Positions 9,496-18,776 are shown, numbered from the stretch's first letter. The stretch is 64,000 nucleotides of DNA from Tianweitania aestuarii (GCF_018457165.1 NZ_JAFMNX010000001.1:930001-994000); one strand, 5' to 3'. The notes: generated from the sequence alone by a model not told the origin. Program-made: numbers and translations.

Positions 9496-9570
9496 GCGTC
9501 GTTAACGCCGCTTTGCCGCCTGCATTGCCCGCGAACACTCTAGCGGATAAGAGATGGCAGAATGACCTGC

Positions 9571-9590
9571 GGCGCTCCTCCTCGAGCGCC
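9571..9590 (+). other. Hairpin in the lepB leader
   Basis: GGCGCTC (9571-9577) pairs perfectly with GAGCGCC (9584-9590) around a 6-base CT-rich loop. It ends 5 bases before the GGAGA Shine-Dalgarno of lepB. There is no T-run, so it is not an intrinsic terminator. It may affect lepB translation or mRNA decay; this is inference. Confidence 0.4.
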
Positions 9591-9604
9591 GGACCGGAGA
9601 CGGA

Positions 9605-10354
9605 TTGAGCGTGGCAGACAAGACTGACAAGAAAAGCGGCGGCTTTGGCGAAACGATCAACGTAATCGCCCAGGCACTGATCCTCGCTCTCATTATCCGG
9701 ACGTTGTTTTTCCAGCCCTTTTCGATCCCCTCGGGCTCCATGCGGCCGACGCTTCTGGAGGGCGATTATCTCTTCGTGACGAAGTGGGCTTACGGCTATT
9801 CCAAGCACTCGCTACCCTTCAGCCCCGATCTGTTCGAGGGCCGAATCTGGGGCTCGCAGCCGGAACGCGGCGATGTCGTCGTCTTCAAATATCCACCCAA
9901 TCCGTCGCTGGATTACATCAAGCGTGTGATTGGCCTGCCAGGCGATCGCATCCAGGTTCGTCGCGGCGTGCTGTATATCAATGACGAGGCCGTGCCGCGC
10001 GAGCTGGTGGGCCAGATCGACAATCCCGACATCACCGAAGAAAATCGACCAGTCGACGTTTACCGCGAGACACTGCCGAACGGTGTGTCCTACAACACGC
10101 TCGATCTGTCGCCGAACGCCGTTGGCGATGACACGCGCGAGTTCGTGGTGCCGTCGGCCCACTACTTCATGATGGGCGACAATCGCGACAACTCCACCGA
10201 TAGCCGCTTCACGGTCGGCTATGTGCCGGAAGAAAATCTTGTTGGCCGCGCCAACATCATCTTCTTCTCGATAGCCGATGGCGCCAGCCCGCTGGAAATC
10301 TGGAAGTGGCCGAGCGATCTGCGCGCTTCACGCCTCCTCAACTTTGTTCGCTAA
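9605..10354 (+). CDS. lepB: Signal peptidase I
   Basis: LepB is the membrane-bound Ser/Lys endoprotease that removes signal peptides at the periplasmic face. The protein is 249 aa from TTG 9605. It has one N-terminal membrane segment (about 18-36, VIAQALILALIIRTLFF), the catalytic Ser45 in IPSGSMRPTL, general-base Lys106 in DYIKRVIGLPGD, and the MGDNRDNSTDSR motif. GGAGA at 9596-9600 favours the TTG at 9605; a GTG at 9611 is the alternative, with no usable ATG nearby. It sits just before rnc, as in many proteobacteria. Confidence 0.93.
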   Translation: MSVADKTDKKSGGFGETINVIAQALILALIIRTLFFQPFSIPSGSMRPTLLEGDYLFVTKWAYGYSKHSLPFSPDLFEGRIWGSQPERGDVVVFKYPPNPSLDYIKRVIGLPGDRIQVRRGVLYINDEAVPRELVGQIDNPDITEENRPVDVYRETLPNGVSYNTLDLSPNAVGDDTREFVVPSAHYFMMGDNRDNSTDSRFTVGYVPEENLVGRANIIFFSIADGASPLEIWKWPSDLRASRLLNFVR

Positions 10355-10356
10355 AC

Positions 10357-11085
10357 ATGGCGCGTCGAAAGCAAGCGGAGCCATCGAGCAGGGAACTGGA
10401 AGAACGGATCGGCTACACGTTCAACGATCCGGCGAGGCTGGACGGAGCCTTGACGCATGCCAGCGCCCGACCAGCCGGTGGTACGGATTACCAGCGGCTC
10501 GAGTTCCTCGGCGACCGTGTGCTTGGCCTCGTGGTGGCCGACTGGCTTTATCAGGATTATCCGACATCAAATGAAGGCGAGATGTCGGTGCGCCTCAACG
10601 CACTGGTCAACGCCGAAACCCTTGCTGCGATCGCCGAGGACATCGGTTTGTCCGACTGGATCAAGGCCGGCCGAGAGATCAGGGGGGTGGGCGGTCGCAA
10701 GCGCGTCAACATGCGCTCCGACGTCATGGAAGCGCTGATCGCGGCGATCTACCTGGATGGTGGCTTCGAGCCGGCGCGGACCTTTATCCGTACCTTCTGG
10801 AAAGAGCATGCAACGAAGGCGCAATCAGCGCGCCGCGATGCGAAAACGGAATTGCAGGAATGGGCGCATCAGACATGCGCCGTGACACCGAGCTATAGCG
10901 TTGCGAACCGGACAGGACCGGATCATGATCCCACTTTCGTGGTGAAGGTGCTCATTCAAGGTGTCGCAGAAGAACAAGGAACCGGCCGCTCCAAGCGTGA
11001 AGCGGAACAGGCGGCCGCCCGCGCTGTTCTGATCCGTGAAGGTGTCTGGTCGGACGACAAGGAAACACCAGATGAACGAAACTGA
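10357..11085 (+). CDS. rnc: Ribonuclease III
   Basis: RNase III is a Mg-dependent double-strand-specific endoribonuclease that processes rRNA and other structured RNA. In this 242-aa protein the catalytic domain carries the signature QRLEFLGDRVLGL (Glu49, Asp53) and the second acidic pair Asp122 and Glu125 in SDVMEALIAAIYLDGG. A C-terminal dsRNA-binding domain (about 160-230) includes TELQEWAHQ and SKREAEQAAARAVL. The gene starts 2 bases after the lepB stop and its end overlaps era by 14 bases, the usual lepB-rnc-era arrangement. Confidence 0.96.
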   Translation: MARRKQAEPSSRELEERIGYTFNDPARLDGALTHASARPAGGTDYQRLEFLGDRVLGLVVADWLYQDYPTSNEGEMSVRLNALVNAETLAAIAEDIGLSDWIKAGREIRGVGGRKRVNMRSDVMEALIAAIYLDGGFEPARTFIRTFWKEHATKAQSARRDAKTELQEWAHQTCAVTPSYSVANRTGPDHDPTFVVKVLIQGVAEEQGTGRSKREAEQAAARAVLIREGVWSDDKETPDERN

Positions 11086-12016
11086 AGATATGGCCGGCGG
11101 CTCCGCTGAGACCGCGACGACGCCCGATACGCGCTCCGGTTTCGTGGCGCTGATCGGTGCGCCGAATGCCGGCAAGTCGACGCTGCTCAACCAGCTCGTC
11201 GGCTCCAAGGTGTCGATCGTCACCCACAAGGTGCAAACGACGCGTGCCATGGTGCGCGGTGTGGTCACGCAGGACAAGGCACAAATCGTGTTCGTGGACA
11301 CGCCGGGCATCTTCCGCCCGCGCCGTCGTCTCGATACGGCGATGGTCACCACTGCCTGGCGGGGCGCCAAGGACGCCGATCTGATCGTGCTGCTGATCGA
11401 TGCCGAACGCGGCATCCGCGGCGATGCACAGGCCATCTTGGAAAGCCTTGCCGACGTTCAGCAGCCAAAGATCCTGCTTCTGAACAAGGTCGACCGCGTT
11501 AATCCGGAAGCGCTTCTGAAGCTGACGTCGGAAGCCAACGAGAAGGTCGCCTTCACCCGCACCTTCATGATCTCGGCGCTGACGGGATCCGGCTGCAAGG
11601 ATTTTCTGAACTATCTCGCCGAAACGCTGCCGGCGGGTCCATGGTATTATCCGGAAGACCAGATCTCGGACCTTCCGATGCGCCAGCTCGCCGCCGAAGT
11701 GACGCGCGAGAAGCTTTACCTGCGCCTGCATCAGGAACTGCCTTATTCCTCCACGATCGAAACGGAGAAGTGGGAGGAAAAGAAGGACGGCTCGGTGCGC
11801 ATCGAGCAGGTCATCTATGTCGAGCGCGACAGCCAGAAGAAGATCGTCCTCGGCCACAAGGGCGAAACGATCCGCTCGATCGGCCAGGCTGCACGGCGCG
11901 AGATCGGCGAGATGCTGGAACAGCCCGTGCACCTCTTCCTGTTCGTGAAGGTTCGCGAGAACTGGGGCGACGATCCAGAGCGTTACCGCGAGATGGGGCT
12001 CGAGTTCCCCTCATAG
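11072..12016 (+). CDS. era: GTPase Era
   Basis: Era binds 16S rRNA near its 3' end and assists 30S subunit assembly. The 314-aa protein has GTPase motifs G1 GAPNAGKS (29-36), G3 DTPG, and G4 NKVD, then a C-terminal KH domain with the typical VIYVERDSQKKIVLGHKGETI. An ATG at 11072 with AAGGAAA upstream was chosen. The alternative ATG at 11090 (MAGG) would remove six residues and has a weaker ribosome site. It is coupled to rnc by overlap, with recO 18 bases downstream. Confidence 0.95.
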   Translation: MNETEDMAGGSAETATTPDTRSGFVALIGAPNAGKSTLLNQLVGSKVSIVTHKVQTTRAMVRGVVTQDKAQIVFVDTPGIFRPRRRLDTAMVTTAWRGAKDADLIVLLIDAERGIRGDAQAILESLADVQQPKILLLNKVDRVNPEALLKLTSEANEKVAFTRTFMISALTGSGCKDFLNYLAETLPAGPWYYPEDQISDLPMRQLAAEVTREKLYLRLHQELPYSSTIETEKWEEKKDGSVRIEQVIYVERDSQKKIVLGHKGETIRSIGQAARREIGEMLEQPVHLFLFVKVRENWGDDPERYREMGLEFPS

Positions 12017-12034
12017 GGAACTCACGTATTCGCC

Positions 12035-12790
12035 ATGGAGTGGCGCGACGAAGGCATCATCCTCGCAACCCGCAAGCACGGCGAAACAAGCGTCATTCTT
12101 GAAGTCATGACGCGCGGCCGAGGTCGCCACCTCGGCATGGTCCGAGGCGGGCGCTCGCGAAAGATGCGGCCGTTCCTCCAGCCCGGCAATCGTGTCGATC
12201 TTTCATGGCGCGCACGGCTGGACGAGCAGCTTGGCACCTTCCAGGCGGAGCCGATCGAACAGAATGCAGCGCGCCTGCTGGAAAGTGCCACCGCCGTTCA
12301 TGGTCTGCAAACGCTGGCTGCGCATCTGCGGCTCCTGCCGGAGCGCGACCCTCACATCCGTTTGTACGAGACGCTCGGGCTGATCATCGCGCATCTCGAT
12401 GATGCGACGGTCGCCGGGGCGCTGGTTGCGCGCTTCGAGATCATGGTTCTGGACGAACTCGGCTTCGGTCTTGATCTCCTGCAATGTGCGGCGACCGGAA
12501 CACGTGACAACCTGATCTATGTGTCGCCCAAGACCGGTCGCGCGGTTTCGGCAGAAGCCGGCGCGCCATGGGCCGACAAGCTTCTGCCGCTGCCGTCGTT
12601 TCTCAAGAGCGGGGCCGAGATCGGCGGCGACGGTGAGGCAATCAGCGCCGCCTTTCGCTTGAGCGGCTATTTCCTGGCACGTCACGTTTATGAGCCGCGT
12701 GGAATCAGTGCGCCGCAATCACGCGCGAGCTTTCTGGCTGCCTTGTTGAAGGCGCTGACCAGCCAATCGCCGGCTGCGCCTGCCGGCTGA
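12035..12790 (+). CDS. recO: DNA repair protein RecO
   Basis: RecO works with RecR and RecF to load RecA onto SSB-coated single-stranded DNA. The 251-aa protein has the N-terminal OB-fold ([39 protein letters not shown]) and a helical C-terminal domain with [10 protein letters not shown] followed by a single Cys. The zinc-finger cysteines of some RecO proteins are not complete here, which is common in the family. It is last in the plus-strand run, and its stop directly abuts the stop of the convergent MFS gene. Confidence 0.92.
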   Translation: MEWRDEGIILATRKHGETSVILEVMTRGRGRHLGMVRGGRSRKMRPFLQPGNRVDLSWRARLDEQLGTFQAEPIEQNAARLLESATAVHGLQTLAAHLRLLPERDPHIRLYETLGLIIAHLDDATVAGALVARFEIMVLDELGFGLDLLQCAATGTRDNLIYVSPKTGRAVSAEAGAPWADKLLPLPSFLKSGAEIGGDGEAISAAFRLSGYFLARHVYEPRGISAPQSRASFLAALLKALTSQSPAAPAG

Positions 12791-14035
12791 CTACTCGGCT
12801 GCGGACAGCGCTGCCGGCCGCTCCACGGGTTTCTCCTGTATCGGCAGATGCACCAGGGCTGCACACAGTCCGAGCACGACACCAAGCCACCAAACTGGAT
12901 CATAGCTGCCGAAATGGTCGTAGAGGTAGCCGCCGAGCCATACGCCGAGAAACGAGCCGATCTGATGCGAGAAGAAGGCAATGCCGCCGAGCAGGCCGAG
13001 ATGGCGCGTGCCGAACATGATCGCCACCAACCCATTCGTGGGCGGGACGGTCGATAGCCAGAGCAATCCCATCAGAACGGCAAAGACTATCACCGATGCA
13101 GGCGTTTGCGGCAGAAGCAGGAAAGCCGTCACCAGAACCGAACGGCCAAGATAGATCCAGGCCAGAAAGTGTGGCTTGGAATAGCGCTGTGCCAGGACGC
13201 CGGCGCTCAGCGAGCCGATAATGTTGAAGAAGCCGATCAGCGCCAGAGCCAGAACGGCGTAGCGCGAATCAATGCCGAGATCGGCGATATAGGCAGGAAA
13301 ATGCGCGGTGATGAAAGCCACCTGGAAGCCGCACACGAAGAAGCCGGCAACCAGCAGGTTATAGGAGCGGTAGCCCAGCGCTTCTTTCAGCGCAGCACCC
13401 ATCGTCTGCTCGTAAACCGCTTGCTGGGCCAATCCGCTCTTGGAGTTGCCGCGCAGGGGAATGGCGATAAGAGGCAGCACGAGCATCATGCCGGCCATGA
13501 TCAACAGTGACTGATACCAGCCATAAGCATCGATCAAACCCTGGCTGAGTGGCGCAAACAGGAACATGCCGGCGGATCCCGCAGCCGTTCCGAGACCGAA
13601 GGCAAAGCTTCGGCGTTCCGGCGCCACGTTGCGTGCAAAGGCTGCCAGAACGATGCCGAAGGAACCGGATGCAACGCCCAGTCCAACGAGAACACCGCCA
13701 CCCATATACAGCATGCCCGGGGATGTGGCGGTCGCCATCATGACGAGGCCGGCGCAATAGATGACGCCTGACAGGGCAAGAACGCGCCATGTACCGTAGC
13801 GATCGGCCAAAGCGCCGAAGATCGGCGTGCCAAAACCCCAGGCAAGGTTCTGCAGAGCCATAGCGAGGCTGAAAGTGGTGCGGTCCCAGCCTTTTTCTGC
13901 CAGCAGAGGCAATTGATAGAAGCCCATCGCCGACCGCGGGCCGAAGGTCACGGCTGCAACCAGACAGCCGCAAAGGATGATCAGCCAAGGCAGAGCGTCA
14001 GGACGCGACGAAGCAGGTGAAGGTGCCGTGGTCAT
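12791..14035 (-). CDS. MFS transporter, probably a proton-linked carboxylate or similar carrier
   Basis: The 414-aa protein has about twelve hydrophobic segments and is an inner-membrane major facilitator superfamily carrier. The loop 2-3 motif is seen as GALADRYGTWRVLA, and the N-terminus begins TM1 at about residue 16 (LIILCGCLVAAVTFGPRSAMG). The GPRSAMGFYQLPLLAEKGWDRTTFSLA region resembles monocarboxylate and OxlT-type MFS proteins. The substrate cannot be told from sequence. The 3' end touches recO without a spacer or visible terminator. Confidence 0.85.
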   Translation of the reverse strand: MTTAPSPASSRPDALPWLIILCGCLVAAVTFGPRSAMGFYQLPLLAEKGWDRTTFSLAMALQNLAWGFGTPIFGALADRYGTWRVLALSGVIYCAGLVMMATATSPGMLYMGGGVLVGLGVASGSFGIVLAAFARNVAPERRSFAFGLGTAAGSAGMFLFAPLSQGLIDAYGWYQSLLIMAGMMLVLPLIAIPLRGNSKSGLAQQAVYEQTMGAALKEALGYRSYNLLVAGFFVCGFQVAFITAHFPAYIADLGIDSRYAVLALALIGFFNIIGSLSAGVLAQRYSKPHFLAWIYLGRSVLVTAFLLLPQTPASVIVFAVLMGLLWLSTVPPTNGLVAIMFGTRHLGLLGGIAFFSHQIGSFLGVWLGGYLYDHFGSYDPVWWLGVVLGLCAALVHLPIQEKPVERPAALSAAE

Positions 14036-14161
14036 CGAAGAAGGTGCTCCGCAGATATCGCGCGGACAGTACTTCGTGTCAGACCAGGATCAAATGAATT
14101 GCTGTTCGCCAGCCTTCAATTTGCTTCATCTATCACCAGACGTTTCAGCCGGGCACCAGCG

Positions 14162-15049
14162 TCAGTTGATGTCTGAGCCAGCTGCCGCCTCGCGCGGCGG
14201 GAGCCCGGCTTCGTAGAAGTGATGCACATCGCGCTGCGGGAAGGGGATCGACAGGCCGTGCGCTTCTAGCTCGGACTTGGCGCGGTTGGTCATGTCGGAC
14301 TTGAGAACCTCATAATCTGAGCTCTGGGACCAGTAACGAAGCCCAAGGTTCACCGAATTGTCGGCGAGCTCGGTGACAAACACCATTGGAGCCGGATCAT
14401 CGAAAACACGGGGTTCCTGCTTCATCATGTCCAGAAGCAAGGACCGGCCAAGCTCGACATTGTCGTTGTAACCGATGCCCACGGCGATGTCGGCACGGCG
14501 TGTGGTGTTGCGCGAAAAGTTCTTGATTGGTTTGCCCCAAAGCGAGCTGTTCGGCGCCATGACGTAGAGGCCGTCAAAGGTTCTGAGCTCGGTAGCGAAC
14601 AAGCCGATCTCCTTGATCGTACCCGCGACATCGCCGGCATCGACATATTCGCCGACGCGGAACGGGCGCAGGAAGAGAAGCATGAGACCGGCGGCGATGT
14701 TTTGCAGGGTTCCTTGCAAAGCCAAGCCGATCGCCAGGCCAGCGGCGCCGAGCGCGGCAATGATGCTCGTCGTCTGGACGCCGAATTGGGAGAGAACCGT
14801 GATGCCGACCAGCACCAGGATCATGTAGCGCAGGGTCTTCGAGATGAAGCGCTTGATCGTCTCGTCGATATGCTTGAAGGCGCCGAGGCCAGAATAGGAC
14901 CAACGCTCCGCAAGTCCTGCGATGATCCAGCCGATGATCAGGATCAGGATCGCACCCAGCGCGGAAAAGGCATAGGCGACGATTAGCGCGGTGAGCGTCT
15001 GCCAGACATCTCCGGCGGCAGCGATCAGATTTTCAGAGGAAGCTTCCAT
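14162..15049 (-). CDS. mscS: Small-conductance mechanosensitive channel (MscS family)
   Basis: MscS-type channels open under membrane tension to release solutes on hypo-osmotic shock. The 295-aa protein has three membrane segments. The third forms the glycine/alanine-rich pore helix (ALGAAGLAIGLALQGTLQNI), followed by the beta domain beginning LRPFRVGEYVDAGDVAGTI and the C-terminal alpha/beta domain. Length and layout match E. coli MscS (286 aa). The ATG at 15049 (MEASSENL) was chosen over an upstream in-frame ATG at 15106 because family members start there. Confidence 0.93.
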   Translation of the reverse strand: MEASSENLIAAAGDVWQTLTALIVAYAFSALGAILILIIGWIIAGLAERWSYSGLGAFKHIDETIKRFISKTLRYMILVLVGITVLSQFGVQTTSIIAALGAAGLAIGLALQGTLQNIAAGLMLLFLRPFRVGEYVDAGDVAGTIKEIGLFATELRTFDGLYVMAPNSSLWGKPIKNFSRNTTRRADIAVGIGYNDNVELGRSLLLDMMKQEPRVFDDPAPMVFVTELADNSVNLGLRYWSQSSDYEVLKSDMTNRAKSELEAHGLSIPFPQRDVHHFYEAGLPPREAAAGSDIN

Positions 15050-15102
15050 GACGTCTGGTCTCGTTCGTCTCAGGCGGCCACTTAGGGCTGCCGCACCGAT
15101 CA

Positions 15103-15729
15103 TCAACTGATCGCGGGTGCGGATTGGGTGGGGGTGCTGATCTCCGAGAAGCGTTGGAGAAAGGCTTGTTGAACGGCCAGCGCGGGCAAAGGCGTCAGGT
15201 CGAAGTGGTCAACGGATAGACCGCGCGGGCGGCCGAAGAACTCGGCGGCTTCCTTTTCACTGAAGCCGGCCAGCTGCGTTGCTTCGAAATATGCGGCGAT
15301 CTGGTCGGCGCGTTTCAGAAGGGTTTTGATCGGCGCGGGAAGAAGGGGAGACAAGCCGAAACGCAGGTGAATGGCGGTTTGCAGGCGATGTTCAACGGCC
15401 TTGTAGTCCCCGCCGACCGCAGCCTTGAAGGGCGAAATCATGTCGCCGATGACATATTCTGGCGCGTCATGGAGAAGGGCAGCTAGGCGGATCGCGTCAT
15501 GCGTTTCAGGCTGGAGTGCGGACACGATGCCTTCGACCAGCAGCGAATGCTGCGCGACGGAGAAGGCATGATCGCCTACGGTTTGGCCATTCCAGCGTGC
15601 AACACGGGCGAGTCCGTGCGCAATATCGCTGATCTCTATGTCGAGAGGTGACGGATCCAGCAGATCCAGGCGGCGCCCCGACAACATGCGCTGCCAAGCG
15701 CGCGGCTGCGACGCGACTCCCCTCGGCAT
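15103..15729 (-). CDS. HD-domain hydrolase (YfbR-like)
   Basis: The 208-aa protein carries an HD phosphohydrolase domain: VGDHAFSVAQHSLLVE, then LAALLHDAPEYVIGDM (the HD pair), and a later conserved Asp in KRADQIAAYFEA. The closest pattern is the YfbR group, which includes 5'-deoxynucleotidases, but the substrate is not certain. Its ATG overlaps the stop of the upstream YgfZ-like gene by one base (TGATG), so the two are translationally coupled. An N-terminal extension in the same frame lies inside the upstream gene and was rejected. Confidence 0.85.
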   Translation of the reverse strand: MPRGVASQPRAWQRMLSGRRLDLLDPSPLDIEISDIAHGLARVARWNGQTVGDHAFSVAQHSLLVEGIVSALQPETHDAIRLAALLHDAPEYVIGDMISPFKAAVGGDYKAVEHRLQTAIHLRFGLSPLLPAPIKTLLKRADQIAAYFEATQLAGFSEKEAAEFFGRPRGLSVDHFDLTPLPALAVQQAFLQRFSEISTPTQSAPAIS

Positions 15730-16580
15730 CAGTCTTCCGACGAAGGCGATTGGGGAAAGTCGAACCTCGCCCAAGCCGGAATGGACAGCGTGATGCTGGT
15801 TTCGCCTGCGAGCACCGGAACATCGCGGTCGACGGCGTTTTTCACCTTGTCGATCCGTACCAACGCCAGACCACGGCCACCGGAGGAGGAACCCATTGTA
15901 CCGATGGGGCGGCCATCTGCCGTGATGGGGGTGCCGGATGCGGGTAGGGACGCTTCGGAGTCCGCGATCAATACACGGCGGCGGGCGGTGCCGCGGTGCT
16001 GCATGCGGGAGACGACCTCCTGTCCGACGTAACAGCCCTTCTTGAAGCCGACGCCGCCGTTCTGGTCGAGCAGCACATCATGCGGGAAAGCGTCCGACAG
16101 CTCGTAGTCCGATCCGCTCTCGGCGACGCCATGGGCGACGCGATAGGCAGTCCAGTCCTCACGAGTGGCGGACGTCGTGCGGTCGGCATCATAGACGCGA
16201 TGCACGGTGCCTTCGGGGAAGCGCCGATCGAGAACGGCTGAATCTTCGGGTGAAGAGGCGGACTCTTCATTCCATGAAACCTGCACAACACATTCATCTT
16301 GCAGGGCAATCTCGGCCCTGGCTCGCAGCCGATACATCATCAAGCGCCGCGCAAAATCAGCGGCGATGTCGCTCCTGCATTCGAGACAGAAGCCGCCATC
16401 CACACGCGAAATGAGGAAGTCGAACAGGATCTTGCCCTGCGGCGTCAGCAAGGCGCCGGGTCGCGCGTCGTCAGTTCCGACCGTTTGAAGGTCGAGCGTG
16501 AGGATATTCTGCAGGAAGTCCTCAGCCTCGGGGCCGGTGACGAGGATGCAGGTGCGGTCGGGAAGGGTGATGAGGGGCAT
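15729..16580 (-). CDS. ygfZ: YgfZ/GcvT-like folate-binding protein, Fe-S cluster assembly factor
   Basis: YgfZ proteins use folate to support maturation or repair of Fe-S enzymes. The 283-aa protein has the GcvT-fold N-terminus (SVLVTGPEAEDFLQN-like, GALLTPQGKILFDFLI) and the signature KKGCYVGQEVVSR, containing the family's conserved cysteine. It is divergent from the dihydroorotase-like gene across 63 bases. It is coupled to the HD hydrolase gene downstream. The call is strong at family level; its client enzymes here are unknown. Confidence 0.9.
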   Translation of the reverse strand: MPLITLPDRTCILVTGPEAEDFLQNILTLDLQTVGTDDARPGALLTPQGKILFDFLISRVDGGFCLECRSDIAADFARRLMMYRLRARAEIALQDECVVQVSWNEESASSPEDSAVLDRRFPEGTVHRVYDADRTTSATREDWTAYRVAHGVAESGSDYELSDAFPHDVLLDQNGGVGFKKGCYVGQEVVSRMQHRGTARRRVLIADSEASLPASGTPITADGRPIGTMGSSSGGRGLALVRIDKVKNAVDRDVPVLAGETSITLSIPAWARFDFPQSPSSED

Positions 16581-16643
16581 GGTCTTTACTTGTCACAAGG
16601 CTGCCCATTACGTAAGCCCGGCCGACAACAGGGACAAGTTGCG

Positions 16644-17975
16644 ATGACCGCGAGCTACGATCTGATCTTGGCAGGCGCCACGGTGGTGAACCATGATGGC
16701 GAGGCCGTCAGAGACATTGGCGTCAATGGCGGGCGCATTGCTTTCATCGGCGATCTCTCGCGTGCTGACGCCGGCGAACGGCTGGATTGCAAGGGTTTGC
16801 ACATCCTGCCGGGCGTGGTCGACAGCCAGGTTCACTTTCGCGAGCCCGGTATGGAGTACAAGGAAGATCTCGAAACGGGATCGCGGGCAGCGGTTCTGGG
16901 CGGCGTTACGGCGGTTTTCGAGATGCCGAACACCAATCCGCTGACCACCAGCGAGGCCGCTCTTGCCGACAAGATCAAGCGCGCGACCAATCGCATGCAC
17001 TGTGATTTCGCCTTCTGGGTTGGCGGGACGCGGGACGATGCGGGGGATGTGGCCGAGCTGGAAAGGCTGCCGGGAGCCGCGGGAATCAAGGTGTTCATGG
17101 GGTCTTCCACCGGCGATCTGCTGGTTGAAGACGACCAGGGCGTCTATGAAATCCTGAAGAATACGCGCCGCAGGTCAGCCTTCCATTCGGAGGACGAGTT
17201 CCGGTTGCGGGAGCGGTTGGGCGAGCGGGTGGAGGGCGATCCGGCCTCTCATCCGGTGTGGCGCGACGCGGTTGCAGCGCTTCAATGCACCGAACGGCTG
17301 GTGTCAATTGCCCGAAAGGCACGGGCAAAAATCCACGTTTTGCATATTTCAACGCGCGAAGAGATCCCATTCCTGGCACAAAACAAGGACGTTGCGACAT
17401 GTGAAGCGACGCCGCATCACCTGACGCTGACGTCGGACGATTACGCCCGTCTCGGCACGCTGATCCAGATGAACCCTCCGGTCCGTGATGCCGAACATCG
17501 TGACGGGATCTGGCACGGGATCAGCCAGGGCATCGTCGATGTGCTCGGTTCCGATCACGCTCCGCACACGCTGGAAGAAAAGGCCAAGCCGTATCCGGCA
17601 TCGCCTTCGGGTATGACGGGGGTGCAGACGCTGGTGCCGATCATGCTCGACCACGTCAATGCCGGTCGCCTGACGCTGCAGCGGTTCGTGGATCTTTCGA
17701 GCCACGGTCCGAATCGCATCTTCGGCATGTCGCGCAAGGGACGCATTGCGGTGGGCTATGACGCCGACTTCACGGTGGTCGACATGAAGCGCACGGAGAC
17801 GATCACCCATGCGCAGGCCGGATCGAAGGCGGGTTGGACGCCCTATGACGGCAAGCAGGTCACGGGCTGGCCGGTCGGCACCTTCGTGCGCGGAACGCGT
17901 GTGATGTGGGAAGGCGAGATCGTTACGCCATCAACCGGACAGCCGGTTCTGTTCCAGGACGCGCTCCCCGCCTGA
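16644..17975 (+). CDS. Dihydroorotase-like cyclic amidohydrolase (PyrC-type annotation)
   Basis: The protein (443 aa) belongs to the amidohydrolase superfamily; close relatives in rhizobia are annotated as dihydroorotase, the third pyrimidine-synthesis enzyme. Visible metal and active-site positions are DSQVHFREPG (Gln62, His64), GIKVFMGSSTG (Lys149, possibly carboxylated), His181 in AFHSEDE, His234 in HVLHIS, and Asp304 in GSDHAPHT. The first His of the usual HxH motif is Gln. The Lys position resembles dihydropyrimidinase and allantoinase more than type I dihydroorotase. No pyrB or other pyrimidine gene adjoins it. It could be a true dihydroorotase of a variant class or act on another cyclic amide. 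Confidence 0.8.
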   Translation: MTASYDLILAGATVVNHDGEAVRDIGVNGGRIAFIGDLSRADAGERLDCKGLHILPGVVDSQVHFREPGMEYKEDLETGSRAAVLGGVTAVFEMPNTNPLTTSEAALADKIKRATNRMHCDFAFWVGGTRDDAGDVAELERLPGAAGIKVFMGSSTGDLLVEDDQGVYEILKNTRRRSAFHSEDEFRLRERLGERVEGDPASHPVWRDAVAALQCTERLVSIARKARAKIHVLHISTREEIPFLAQNKDVATCEATPHHLTLTSDDYARLGTLIQMNPPVRDAEHRDGIWHGISQGIVDVLGSDHAPHTLEEKAKPYPASPSGMTGVQTLVPIMLDHVNAGRLTLQRFVDLSSHGPNRIFGMSRKGRIAVGYDADFTVVDMKRTETITHAQAGSKAGWTPYDGKQVTGWPVGTFVRGTRVMWEGEIVTPSTGQPVLFQDALPA

Positions 17976-17986
17976 GGGAGCGCTTT
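17961..17986 (+). terminator. Rho-independent terminator overlapping the end of the dihydroorotase-like gene
   Basis: GCGCTCCC (17961-17968) pairs with GGGAGCGC (17976-17983), followed by TTT. The loop contains the TGA stop codon, so the 5' arm is coding sequence. The convergent exported-protein gene ends at 18000. Confidence 0.7.
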
Positions 17987-17999
17987 CGGGCGAGGGTCC

Positions 18000-18776
18000 T
18001 TATTCGCCGGCGACGAAGAAGGACCAGCGGCCCTCTGGCGTGATAGCGACGCGGTAGAAGATGTAGGCGCCAATGCTCTTCATCTCCTCGAAGTCGCCGG
18101 CCGTCACGATCCGGAAAAGTTCGACGCGCTGCGGCGGCGTCAGCTTGTCCAGCGGCAGAGCGAAGAAGTAGGGCCAGACATAGAGCTCTTCGGGCGTTCC
18201 GGCATCCAGATGGACATATCCGGCTTCCAGGATCTCTTCGAGGATCGCGAGGATCTCCTGACCCTGATCGTCACCGGCAAGCTGGCGGATGAAGTCGATC
18301 GGATCCCCATCGATTTCGCCGAGCGTCAGCTGCGTTTGCGAATCACCGGTGCCGATCAACGGTCGCAGCTTTTCCAGATCGCCGCTCTTGCAGGCTTCAA
18401 CGATCAGCTGATGCATGCGCTTCACCGGCTCGGGCAGGCGCTGCAGATCATAAAGGATTTCCGGCGGCGGGCTGTCGGGATCGGCGCGGGGGTGAGCGGC
18501 GGATGGCGAGATCTGCGGCTCGTCGTCACCAAGCTCGGGTGTGCCTTGTTCCGGCTGCGTATCCGGCGCGATGGTGTCGCCCTCGTCGGCATTCGGCAGA
18601 GGCAGGGGTGCGCGCTGGATGGAGGGCGATTCGGCTGCGGGCTCCTCCAAAGGAGCGGCGTTAGGCAATTCGCTCAGCGCAAAGGCCGGAACGCTGACGC
18701 AAACCAGGGCAGTCGATGACAGAAGGGCACCGCCGAAGACGAGCCCCAGCGTTGGGAGCAAGCGTTGTGCACGCAT
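18000..18776 (-). CDS. Conserved exported protein of unknown function
   Basis: I do not recognise a named family. The 258-aa protein begins with a signal peptide (MRAQRLLPTLGLVFGGALLS..., ending near AFA). A Pro/Glu/Asp-rich low-complexity stretch follows (about 35-105). A compact C-terminal domain (about 110-258) has LPEPVKRMHQLIVEACKSGDL, an all-helical part, and a final GAYIFYRVAITPEGRWSFFVAGE. It is probably periplasmic. AAGGAA gives better spacing to the second of two adjacent ATG codons (18776, not 18779). It stands alone between the dihydroorotase-like gene and a small helical protein. Confidence 0.8.
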   Translation of the reverse strand: MRAQRLLPTLGLVFGGALLSSTALVCVSVPAFALSELPNAAPLEEPAAESPSIQRAPLPLPNADEGDTIAPDTQPEQGTPELGDDEPQISPSAAHPRADPDSPPPEILYDLQRLPEPVKRMHQLIVEACKSGDLEKLRPLIGTGDSQTQLTLGEIDGDPIDFIRQLAGDDQGQEILAILEEILEAGYVHLDAGTPEELYVWPYFFALPLDKLTPPQRVELFRIVTAGDFEEMKSIGAYIFYRVAITPEGRWSFFVAGE

